From positions 62,001 to 126,000 of the forward strand of contig JAGEMR010000001.1 of the NCBI GenBank assembly GCA_021030915.1: DNA of 64,000 nucleotides, read 5' to 3'. The position numbers and the translations under genes are program-made. Source of the DNA: Astrothelium macrocarpum (lineage: Eukaryota; Ascomycota; Dothideomycetes; Trypetheliales; Trypetheliaceae). Positions 45,634 through 54,539 of this stretch are shown piece after piece (position 1 is the first letter of the stretch; the number at the start of each line of letters is the position of its first letter). The notes below the pieces were generated by a model. That model saw only the letters and a program-made list of their open reading frames with translations, was not told the DNA's origin and did no database searches.

Positions 45634-47906
45634 CTTGGCATGTTAGATTCAGCCCTCTCCCCGCTCCCACATGCCACATTTTTCTTCTGCAGTGATCAAC
45701 ATGGACCTAGCCTTACTTTACTGTTATGTTACAGACCTTTCTTTTTTACTTTCCTTTCTCGCTTGGAAGGGTTAGCTGTTTAGATCTTGGCCATCTGTGC
45801 TGAAGATGAATTTTTTTCTATGATGACATCAAAGCATGATGTCATACTATCATGGCATGTGAGTGCCTAGATGATGGAGCTTTGTTAGGTGTGTTAAATA
45901 AAGCACATAGTATAACAGATCAAAGCTCACGCTAGCGAACGGTCTGCTTTTCTAGCCCCATAGATTAGTGGGGTATGCGTACCTAGTCGCACGTGCTGAA
46001 GAATGGCATTCTGCCTTTGAGAAATGCAGCCTTCTTCCTCATGACCAATCATTGACGAACGAGCCTTTGCCACGGATTGGCATTGCCACAGATAATTTGC
46101 CCAGGTAAAGCGACATTTATGATCCTATGAGCCCGAGGTTTGTGGTTTGTCATCACCACTAATTCTACTTAAGGTGCCTGTCACCTCTTTAGTGTATCGG
46201 GGTCGGTAAGTGACATGTGTTTCAGACGCAAAACATCTTTAGACCGTTGTGCTCGTCATGATCATCCCGCCGAGCCGCACCGTTCTCTTTCCCCGATGGT
46301 TGCCTGCTAAGCGCCATGAGATCATACCGGATTGAACGTGATTGGCTAACTTCCGCTCAGGATCCAGGGAAATGTCTCTTGAGCACAGACCGATGTGCTT
46401 ACACTCCATGCCATGGAGGTGAGTCTTCTTAATCTCTTTCTTTCTCAAAATGGTTTCTTTCAGTTTCAGGCAATATAACCCCTGTAGCTTTGAAAGTAAC
46501 CGGTGCGAAAAACAGCCAACAAATCATATGATAAGCAGGTCTCAACCATCTGAATACCATATCGTATTAGAACCGTGTGATCTAGTCTATAAGGTGGAAA
46601 GTGAAATTGTTGAGGTGTGAGTCCCTGAAGGAAGATTAGATGGCTATGTACCCTTGCCTAGATTAGTATTAATCGGGTGATGACAACCAGGAATCCCGAG
46701 AGATAGCTTCCCAATTCAACATATCGTACAGCAGCTACATTGACTACTCAGCTGGCGGTGAGCCAAGTCGCACTGGCCAATTCAGTATACTGGATGTTGA
46801 TGCGTCATGCATACCATCGAACGCAAATTGAATTGTGCTCGTCGAGAGTACAAAGCCTGTGGCATTGCATCCATCGGATGGCTTTGTTAGGACCAAGCAG
46901 GTTGGAATAGAGTTTGCAGCCATTACTCACGAATAAGAGGCCACAGAAGACTTTACCATCCACATCGTGCCTGATTGGGAGTACGATTCTCAAATGTGCC
47001 TGGTAACTTACTTCTATAAGGCGATGTGCTGGGGAATCCGGTGTCCGATTCGGCTCAGCTTGCCGCTGCTTTTGCCCACCCGAGCCATTCAAACCGGGAC
47101 AGGAGTAGCAGCGCCCGAGCGTAGTGAGCAATTCGATATCCGCGGAACTGATTCTGCTTCAAATGACACGAATCAGAGCCATTGAATAGACGTAAAACTG
47201 TGCAGGCTCGGCCCGATAACTGAAAGAAGGATCGTGACAGACGGTCATTTTTACGTTATGATAAAAACATTGTTTATAAGATACCTTTGTACCAGAGAAA
47301 AATTAGCATAGTCCCGACATAGAGCAAATAGATATTCATTTGTTGACAAACCCAATCGACATAATGTATTATTCTGACCGTGACGTCTCTGATATTCTGG
47401 CGGCTGCCCTCTTCAGTAACCAAGGTTTCAATGTTTTATTTGATTTAAACACAGTTTAATCTCAACGGGGGTATATAGACACTGCTGTTTGAAACACGTT
47501 GCATCTCGGCAAAGGCGCCTTCCAGTCTTTGATAGATCCATCAAATTGTCCTTAACAGTTGATCATCGGCCGGTGATTCGATCCAAAATTATCACGCTTG
47601 CTCAATTGGGAGGCTATGCCATTCTTCTGTATCATTGCCACAATTTCGAGAGATTAGATACCAATGTGATTGATTTGTTACGCTGTGATTGAACGATCAA
47701 ATAATGCCACTGGCGTCCTGGATGAAACGGGCTTTGTTCATCGGTCTGTCATAAGGGGATGCCTCCGCATTCCTAGAATCCTCATAACCCGATACCCCCG
47801 AAGTCACCACTTATATTAAAAATAAGAGTAGTAGATTCGAAAGTTCCAACTTAACTAATTTGTTCTAGAAATTAGATGTACAAAAAATAAGTATTTACCA
47901 CGGAGG
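45634..47906. other. gene-poor region
   Basis: About 2.3 kb with no supported gene. Minus-strand frames of 69 aa (46239-46448) and 108 aa (46805-47131) show no family signature. AT content rises towards the tRNA locus. Confidence 0.5.
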
Positions 47907-47913
47907 AAAAAAA
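47907..47913 (-). terminator. RNA polymerase III terminator (T7)
   Basis: Seven consecutive T on the minus strand, five bases past the 3' end of the tRNA-Ile gene. Four or more T is the Pol III stop signal. There is no TTTT inside the gene or its introns, so a full-length precursor can be made. Confidence 0.85.
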
Positions 47914-47945
47914 TGATTGGTCAATACGGGGGTCGAACCCGCGAC

Positions 47946-47994
47946 CTTCATCAGAATTAGTATTTGGATATATGTCACGTGAAACGCAACTTAC
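47946..47994 (-). other. tRNA intron 2 (49 nt, spliceosomal-like)
   Basis: Starts GTAAGT and ends GATGAAG on the minus strand, with AATACTAATTC as a consensus branch site about a dozen bases from the 3' AG. It splits the variable loop. The sequence AAGGT is present at both junctions, so the exact cut can slide by five bases without changing the product. Such a repeat could also be a target duplication. Confidence 0.8.
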
Positions 47995-48014
47995 CTTGGC
48001 GTTATTAGCACCAC

Positions 48015-48060
48015 CTGCCTAAATTAGATCATGACTGATAACAACGTTGCGCGCGCTTAC
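48015..48060 (-). other. tRNA intron 1 (46 nt, spliceosomal-like)
   Basis: Starts GTAAGC and ends TTTAGGCAG on the minus strand, with a GATCTAATTT branch-like site 10-12 bases from the 3' AG. It falls between the D-arm and the first base before the anticodon stem. Only GT is shared between the two junctions. It contains a short GCGCGCGC tract near the donor. It is unlike intron 2 apart from the splice signals. Confidence 0.8.
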
Positions 48061-48197
48061 GCTCTAACCAACTGAGCTAATCGACCTAATGTAGAACATG
48101 ATATCTTGTGTAATATAAACATCCATCCCATTTTTTCAATATCATCTTATCACATCTCATCTTAAATTTGGTACCATCTCATTAGATTTCATTTGAT

Positions 48198-48282
48198 GGG
48201 GTGACTTGAACCCTGACATCAGTCTCCGACACAAGAAGTGTCGTATCAGGGTCAGTTCATCTGGCTGAGCTAAGGTGATCCC
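48198..48282 (-). pseudogene. tRNA-like element, degenerate
   Basis: The minus strand reads GGGATCACCTTAGCTCAGCC (A-box-like TTAGCTCAGCC), then a hairpin CGACAC-TTCTT-GTGTCG, then a B-box-like GGTTCAAGTCA and TCACCCC. Acceptor pairing is only partial, and an outer stem CCCTGA/TCAGGG pairs inside where a normal tRNA would not. I read it as a tRNA-derived pseudogene or SINE-like head rather than a working tRNA. It lies 110 bp upstream of the split tRNA-Ile. Confidence 0.5.
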
Positions 48283-48351
48283 ATATCGATCGTATCAACT
48301 ACCTACAGCGCCCAAGCACGTCCGGTGTATGAATTATGATCAGAGCATCCT

Positions 48352-48584
48352 CACCAGTGGGTGCAATAAGAAATGTCACTCGCGAAAGATATCATTCGCC
48401 GCAGGCCTCGTCGGAAGGACCCCATACCATTCTAAACAATGACAAATTACAGACAATTCATCAATAATTTATTGAAAAAAAATTCTAATTTTTTTTGTAT
48501 ATTTTTGTTGAGGGTCTCCCGAGGCCCGCAGTGGATGATATCTTTCGCATTCCCGGGTGACATTTCTTGTTGCAGCCACTGGTG
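48352..48584. mobile_element. MITE copy D (best preserved ends)
   Basis: 233 bp with termini CACCAGTGGGTGCAATAAGA and TTCTTGTTGCAGCCACTGGTG-type inverted ends, flanked by the direct repeat TCCT (48348-48351 and 48585-48588). Inner blocks CGCGAAAGATATCATTCGCC and GGCCTCGTCGGAAGGACCCC are shared with the other copies. Non-coding. Confidence 0.9.
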
Positions 48585-49355
48585 TCCTTCAGATCTGTGC
48601 TTATATAATCTGATTTGATGAGCAAAACATGTTTAAATTTTTTTGTCTAAATAGTAAATCAGACCTTATATTATCTGGAAAAAAATTTATTATAATTTGA
48701 TATATGAGACACTGTTTTGTCAGTCTTAATCCTTCGAGGCTATTCTCGATTTGTGAAAGTTACTCACGATGCGACCTCACGATCGCCAGCGCTATCCACC
48801 GGTCTTGAGTGGATGCTGTATGTAAATCTTAGCTTAGGTTGGTAAAACCGCACCGGTGACTGCTTAGCTCAGCTAAACAAATTGACACTGGTACGACACT
48901 TCCATTGTCAGCCCTTGGTGCTTTCCTGGGTTTTAATTACCCAAGACACCTTTCATGTTCCGGTGGGCATTGAGCGATGTTTCTGGGGGCGGTGTTGGCT
49001 TTGATTGTGTGGTCGGGTTGCAGAATGCAGCTCCATCTTCAGCTTTCCTGTTCTAAATTCTGACCGTTGAGTGGGTCCCTAGCGTTGTCTTCTATTTGCT
49101 TCTGCGATAAGTTACAAATAAAGATCTCCGATATTTTCAAGTCTTAAGCTCCAATAGCGTCTGCTTTGACAACCTACATTGACTGTAGCGCTTCGAATCT
49201 TGGTTCTTCGGATTTCGCAGAGTAAGTTGCCTTCCAGACGATTTCTTCATGAAATTAAATAAACCCTCGGTATTGACTGTATCCAGGTGGAAATAAATTC
49301 GTAGCCGAACTCCTGGTGCATTGGGTTTCATAGGACCATTGGCCAGTTCTCAAGT
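48585..49355. other. intergenic, promoter side of MFS gene
   Basis: About 0.8 kb with no supported gene. AT-rich for the first 150 bp; the remainder is the presumed promoter and leader of the transporter gene. Confidence 0.55.
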
Positions 49356-51162
49356 ATGGTCATGTCTTTGAATCGGATCGATAGCAATGTAGACTGTCCC
49401 TCACTTGTGTTCAACAATGGCCATGGCGAGCTTGACGACAAGGCTGGGGACGATGCAGTACCTTTAACAGAGATTCTTATGAAGAGCCAGATGTCAGCAG
49501 CTCCTGGAAAGAATGAAGAGTTTCATCGCAATATTCGTGGACCAAGATGGGCCCTTCTTGTCCTCGGCCTCGTTTTCGCCAACCTCTTGACTTCTATGGA
49601 CAACACCATCACGGCTGATGTCCAAGCCCCAATTGTGTTAGCTCTAGGCGACATCAAAAAATTCCCATGGATAAGTGTCGGCTTCGAACTTGGAGCCGCT
49701 TCTGCGCAACTTCTCTGGTGAGCAATCTCTCTCAAGCGGAGCATGGCCGATGCTGAATAGCTGCAGGGGCCAATTATATCGTTTTTTTGATAACAAGATA
49801 CTTTTCCTTTGTGCTATTACCATTTTTGAGGTTGGTTCGGTAGTATGTGGCTCTGCGACAACTCTGAATGCCTTTATCGTCGGACGAGTCATCTGCGGTT
49901 TAGGCGGGACTGGATGTTTTACGGGCATCATGAACATCGTCTCGAAATTGACAACTAGAGCGGAGAGAGCCTTGTACGTTAGCTTTCCGGGGGTAGCTTG
50001 GTCCGTTGGTGCAATGTAGGTACGTCCCAGACTCTTGACACGCATATTTCGATGCTGAGCGTAACTGCGTAGTATTGGTCCCATTATTGGTGGGGGTATC
50101 TCCAGCTCTCGGGCAGGTTGGAGATGGTATTTCTACATCAACGTGATCGCCGGTGGCGCTTGGATTCCGATTTATGTCTGCTTCCTGCCGAAGATTTCAC
50201 CGATGCCTGGTACTCCCGTCCTTACACGACTGCGCAAGCTCGATCTAATTGGAGCAGTGCTTTTCGCCGGGGCACTGTGCTCCGGCGTCATGGCAATATC
50301 CTTTGGAGGTTCGCTGTTCGCTTGGCATGACGGAAAGATCATTGGTGCTCTCGTCACTTCGTGCATCCTCTGGATTGTGTTCGGCATACAGCAAGGGTTC
50401 AGTGTTCTGTGTGATAAGAAATACCGGTTGTTCCCCGTTGATTTGCTCCGATCCTGGGAAATGTGGATTTTGTATGCCCAACAAGCTTCGTCCATCTCGG
50501 TTCTATTCCTCTCGATTTACTTTGTGCCAATCTACTTTCAATTCGTCCAGGGAAACTCGACAATAAGGGCCGGTGTTCATTTGCTTCCTCTTATCTGCTT
50601 CACAATCTTTTTCCTGCTTCTGAGTGGGTTCGTTATGGGCAAAACCGGTCTTTATATGCCGTGGTACGTAGGTGGTAGCGCTCTAGTCATCATCGGTACA
50701 GCTTTAATGCACACGATTGATGTTGGGACAGCCACAGCTAACATCCTTGGGTACACAATAATCGTCGGAGCTGGCGTCGGAAGCTTCTGTCAAGCTTCCT
50801 TCGCGGTTGCACAAGCCAAGGTCTCGCCCAGCGATGTTCCCATCGCAGTTGCATTTATCGGCTCCGCGCAAATTACGGGTATCTGTGTCTGCTTTGCAAC
50901 TGCATACAGCATTTACTTGAACACCGTTATGCATCAGATTTCCCACATCTTGCCGAATGCTGTGACCTCTCAGATTCAGCAATTTATTACAGGCATTGAT
51001 ACGTCGGCCTTAGCTGAGCTGAATACGACACAGACGGAACGGGTCCTTGAGGCCGTCAATCGATCGGTCTGCAATGTATGGATCCAGATTCTTGCTGCTG
51101 GAGCTCTATCGTTCATTATGGCAGTAGTAATGAAGCGTGAGCGAATCTTGATCAAGAAGTGA
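49356..51162 (+). CDS. MFS multidrug/siderophore-type exporter
   Basis: Three exons: 49356-49717, 49767-50015 and 50073-51162; 566 aa with frame closure. Intron 1 (49 nt) has donor GTGAGC; intron 2 (57 nt) has donor GTAGGT. Features: soluble N-terminus of about 65 residues; TM1 ALLVLGLVFANLLTSMDNTI, carrying the DHA2 motif D1-like LTSMDNTI; loop VGFELGAASAQLLWGQL; motif A region NKILFLCAITIFEVGS; GRVICGLGGTGCFTGIM; and motif C-like SVGAIIGPIIGGGI, restored only by splicing. About 12-14 hydrophobic helices in total. It is a plasma-membrane or vacuolar proton-coupled exporter of the 14-TM fungal drug/toxin efflux group; the substrate is unknown. The ATG at 49362 is an equally possible start. 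No cluster partners adjoin it. Confidence 0.92.
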
Positions 51163-51849
51163 GCGTCAAACTAAATCGTCTTCATCAACTTCGTATTCTG
51201 CTTCATCCTTTGCAGGAGTGGCGGAAAGCAGAGAATTGATAATTTGAGCGCAGTTTGTTCAAGTCAGAGGGCAATCTGGTACCAAGATATCCCATCAATA
51301 GGGGAATATGAATGGAGCAACGATAGTATAAAAAAAAGATGATTTGCTTATTTCACCTTTTGGTCAGTGCTATCTATGTCTTCTCGGTGTTTTACTGAAT
51401 TTGGGAGCGAACCAAAAAGAATAGTGAATAACGATGGAAAGTTGCTTACTTGTGCGAAGAGCCTTATCCATGGATAGATAGAGATGTTGTCCAGGATTAA
51501 ATGAGACCAAAAGGCAAGAACATACCAAAGCGTGCAGGAATCAAACTGGGGAAGTACTAGAAATAGAAGAATTATTTTCCACACAAACTGCTATGGTCGC
51601 GGCGAGATCATCCACGTCCTCGTAGCAGAAGGTCCGATCTAGGAAACAGTCCTGATTTAGCAAAATGATATTTGTGATTGACCATGAATGTCACTAAAAT
51701 GATCTGCAGCAGAATGATTAGCAATCCTGACTATCGTCAGAGCATTGGACTTAAAGTTCAAACACATCGCCATATATTTGTTTGAACCTCCCATATCATC
51801 CCATCCCATCCCATCCCATCACTACGGACGGTTTGCTTGCCCAATTACC
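51163..51849. other. convergent intergenic region
   Basis: About 0.7 kb between the stop codons of the MFS and SAP18 genes. A short CCCAT tandem (about five units) lies near 51796-51820. Nothing else seen. Confidence 0.6.
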
Positions 51850-52707
51850 TTAGTATCCCCTGCTTCTGCCTCTGCCCCTCCCATACCCGCCACCAGGTCC
51901 ATCAGGCAACCTTTCTCCTCTCCTCCATTCTCCACTTGGGAATCCACTACGATCCATCCCATAGCTTCCCCGCGGCGGCCCTCGCCCTCGGAAGCTCCCA
52001 CCACCATATCCATTCTCTCTAGGCGGAGGCATGCCTCCCCTCGCACCTGCAAAATCAGACCTCCCACCTCTCGACCCACCATATGCTGACGAGTTTGCGG
52101 GGGGTGGAGGCGCTGCAATAGCGCCGTTCGCAAGAGGCGGTAGGATGGCGACGGAGACAAAGTCTCCGATCACGAAGCGCGCGTCTTGTAATGTCTTGTC
52201 GGCATCGCCCTCCAGTCTATCCGACTCTCGGCCTCTTGCCTGTTCACCATTGGCAGACTCTTCCTCCCCATCAACACCTGGACCACTTGCGCCGACAACG
52301 ACGTTTCCGAGATCTTTAGAGAGGTAGCGGCCTGGGCCTGGTCGACTGGGTTGGCTGGTATCGGGGTAGATGAGGCGGTAGGCGAGACGAGTGCCAATTA
52401 GTGGTGATGGTAGGACACTGCTTGGTAATGCTGAAGTGAGTAAAGAGGTTAGTTCTCGGAGTGTGCAGCTTTGCCAAGTGTATATTTGTAGGTGCGCAGG
52501 AATGGGATGTGAGGGTAGGGTGGGAAAGTCTTCGGGCCTGAGCCTAGTGTTAGTAGGTACTTCGCGGGGAATGTGACTATAGCTTTGGAGAGCTAGCATT
52601 CTGATAGAGCCGCACCTATGAAATGTGCCATTCTTATAACATAACCGCAGGAGGAAAGGTGTTGTTGTTTGACGGTCGATTTTGGTACCCTGACCAGACA
52701 TCCTCAT
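51850..52707 (-). CDS. SAP18-family protein (Sin3 complex/ASAP subunit)
   Basis: Exons 52707-52616 and 52543-51850; 261 aa. The start at 52707 or 52701 (MSGQGTKIDRQTT) matches family N-termini better than the more upstream ATG at 52785. The SAP18 domain is plain: DRQTTTPFLLRLCYKNGTFH, then HLQIYTWQSCTLRELTSLLT, SPLIGTRLAYRLIYPD and DARFVIGDFVSVAI. The C-terminus is a Gly/Arg-rich RGG-type tail ending in RGRGRSRGY, suited to RNA binding. SAP18 works in histone-deacetylase corepressors and in the exon-junction-linked ASAP complex. The 72-nt intron (donor GTGCGG, branch TACTAAC, acceptor CTAG) is a multiple of three with no stop, so a retained form would add 24 residues. The gene is divergent from PRP18. 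Confidence 0.9.
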   Translation of the reverse strand: MRMSGQGTKIDRQTTTPFLLRLCYKNGTFHRCGSIRMLALQSYSHIPREVPTNTRLRPEDFPTLPSHPIPAHLQIYTWQSCTLRELTSLLTSALPSSVLPSPLIGTRLAYRLIYPDTSQPSRPGPGRYLSKDLGNVVVGASGPGVDGEEESANGEQARGRESDRLEGDADKTLQDARFVIGDFVSVAILPPLANGAIAAPPPPANSSAYGGSRGGRSDFAGARGGMPPPRENGYGGGSFRGRGPPRGSYGMDRSGFPSGEWRRGERLPDGPGGGYGRGRGRSRGY

Positions 52708-52993
52708 TAATCCAGCGAATGTAGTTGTGGCAAAGAGCGACTCAAGCTTCAGAGAACGAGACTGAATCCATTGAAGTTTGTCCAATCACGTGGGATGCTA
52801 TTGAAACGTCATCGTCGTGAGGTATGATTGCGCAAATCACGCGCGAAGCTTGAAAAGTAGGCTGCCTCAAATGAGATCCGTGCGTTTTGGTGTTTTCGCC
52901 GCACGTTTCTCCGAATTCTTGACTTCACAGAACAGACACAAGAATACCGAAAAATCTTTCTTTGAGCCTTCAAAAGGCTAGTAGCTCTCAGAA
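52708..52993. promoter_or_regulatory. short divergent promoter, SAP18/PRP18
   Basis: Fewer than 300 bp separate the divergent starts of a SAP18-type gene and PRP18, two RNA-processing factors. The interval must contain both promoters, so joint control is plausible. No specific factor site is claimed. Confidence 0.5.
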
Positions 52994-54113
52994 ATGAATT
53001 TTGCCTCCCTAATGTCCGCGCAAATCTCCAAGTCCAAAACTCAATCTTCATCGGACACCGGCTCGAAGAAATATCTCAAACGCTCTGAAGTTGAGGCCCA
53101 GCGCGAGGCCAACTATCGCGCCGAACAAGAGGCACTTGAGAAGGAAAAAGAAGACAGATACGAGCGAAAACGAAAACACGAGGAAGAAGAAGCTGCTCGG
53201 AATGAGGAACGCGATGAGAAGAGGCGGAGAATGGCTGAGGAGAGCAAGAAACGGCAGGAAGAGGAAGAGGCCGAAAAAGAGCGAAAAAGGAGGAAGAGAC
53301 TCGGGCTACCTGAAGCGCCTCCTAAAAAGGAACTAGAAGAAGGCACGCCAGTTCCTGAGCAAGAAGAGATTGCAGATGACGAGCTGGTGGCGAGGCTGCG
53401 AGAGATGCATCAGCCAGCGACGCTTTTCGGCGAGGATCACCAACAGAGACTACGGAGGTACTTGAGGCTGAAGAAGCCAGTCCCAGTCATGAGCAAAGGC
53501 CCGATTCCTACAACATTAGAAATGGTGCCAGAGAAAGAAATGAAAGTGGAAGGGAAGCTTCCAAAAACAGAGGCTGGTCGCAGCCATCTGTTCCGACAGT
53601 TGGCGTCATATTTTACCATGGTATTTACGGAGTGGGACCTGGCACTACGACAAAGGACAGAAGAGGTCAAAGAGAGCTATCAAGGCAAAGCTGCGTACAA
53701 TGCCATGGTGCAGGCGAAGGAGAATATGAAACCTCTATTTCGGAAAATGGAAAGGGGAGAAGTCGAAGATGGGGTGCTGGAACCTGTTGTAGAGATTGTC
53801 AAGGCAGCACAGGAAAGACGCTATGTTGATGCCAATGATGGATATCTTCGGCTCAGCATTGGCAAAGCGTAAGTTCTCCTCGTTTCCAACATGGAATATT
53901 CTGCTGACGACTGGTAGCGCATGGCCAATTGGTGTCACTATGGTTGGTATTCACGAGCGTTCTGCACGTGAGAAACTTCATGAGAGCGACAAGGGAGCGG
54001 CGCATATTATGAGTGATGAGACGACAAGAAAGTATCTACAAAGTATCAAACGTTGTCTTAGCTTTTCACAGACACGTTGGCCACCAGACGATCAATTGCA
54101 GCTGATGGGATAA
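52994..54113 (+). CDS. PRP18: pre-mRNA-splicing factor 18
   Basis: Two exons, 52994-53868 and 53918-54113 (49-nt intron, donor GTAAGT), giving 356 aa. The N-terminus MNFASLMSAQISK is followed by a long charged coiled-coil-like stretch rich in Glu/Lys/Arg (to about residue 115). Then comes the PRP4/SFM-like motif ELVARLREMHQPATLFGED. The PRP18 domain follows at about 190-350: GRSHLFRQLASYFTMVFTEW, EVKESYQGKAAYNAMVQAKE, and across the splice AWPIGVTMVGIHERSAREKL, the conserved region of this family. The C-terminus is SFSQTRWPPDDQLQL. The protein acts at the second step of splicing with SLU7, stabilising exon-U5 snRNA contacts. Confidence 0.95.
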
Positions 54114-54539
54114 ATATCGTTTTGGACTAGGGAAAGGAAATTGGCTCCTGATTGGTTTGTGCTCAATGAAACTGTGGTGATGTTCATCCATTGTACATTG
54201 GCAATGACAGCGAGAAATACGACTCTAAAAGACAAACATATTCCCAGTCAATCGGCTTGGTGTAAGTTTTGATTATGGCAAGGGCTTTTTTCGATTTATT
54301 CAGTAATGAGCCACTCAGCCCTTTTTCATCACGAAAGTACGGTGGCTGAAACAGGTATAATCCTCTTCACGTTCTCTCGTGCGGCTGGCATTGACTGGCC
54401 ATAGCTGTATCTAAGCTATCTACCAATTTCCTTTCGCATCGGTATTAATAGACAGGATGGTTCAGAGAAACAAAGTGTCTGATGTGCTTCTGTATTGGGC
54501 ACTGAGCAAGATCCTCTTTCTCCCGCCAACAGTCACCAG
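54114..54539. other. convergent intergenic region
   Basis: About 430 bp between PRP18 and the DUF2235 gene; both 3' flanks. Nothing else seen. Confidence 0.6.

Larger units (their letters stand above)
47919..48086 (-). tRNA. tRNA-Ile(AAU) split by two GT-AG introns
   Basis: Exons on the minus strand: 48086-48061 (26 nt), 48014-47995 (20 nt) and 47945-47919 (27 nt). Joined, they make a 73-nt cloverleaf. Acceptor GGTCGAT pairs with ATTGACC (one G-T). The D-arm is GCTC...GAGC with the A box TAGCTCAGTTGG. The anticodon arm is TGGTG-CTAATAA-CGCCA, with T33, anticodon AAT and A37. The variable loop is AGGTC. The T-arm is GCGGG-TTCGACC-CCCGT, with a B box GGTTCGACCCC. All 5+5+4+7 stems form with only G-T wobbles. 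The interruptions are at the D-arm/anticodon-arm junction and in the variable loop, not after position 37 where nuclear tRNA introns sit. Standard scanners allowing only a 37/38 intron would probably miss or mis-score it. Whether mature tRNA is produced is inference. Confidence 0.9.

Noticed and set aside
46805..47131. 108-aa minus-strand frame
   Set aside because: No signature and isolated in a gene-poor tract.
47919..48086. Archaeal-style bulge-helix-bulge introns as the explanation for the split tRNA
   Set aside because: I could not find the paired 4-bp helix with 3-nt bulges at either junction, whereas GT-AG ends and CTAAT branch sites are present in both.
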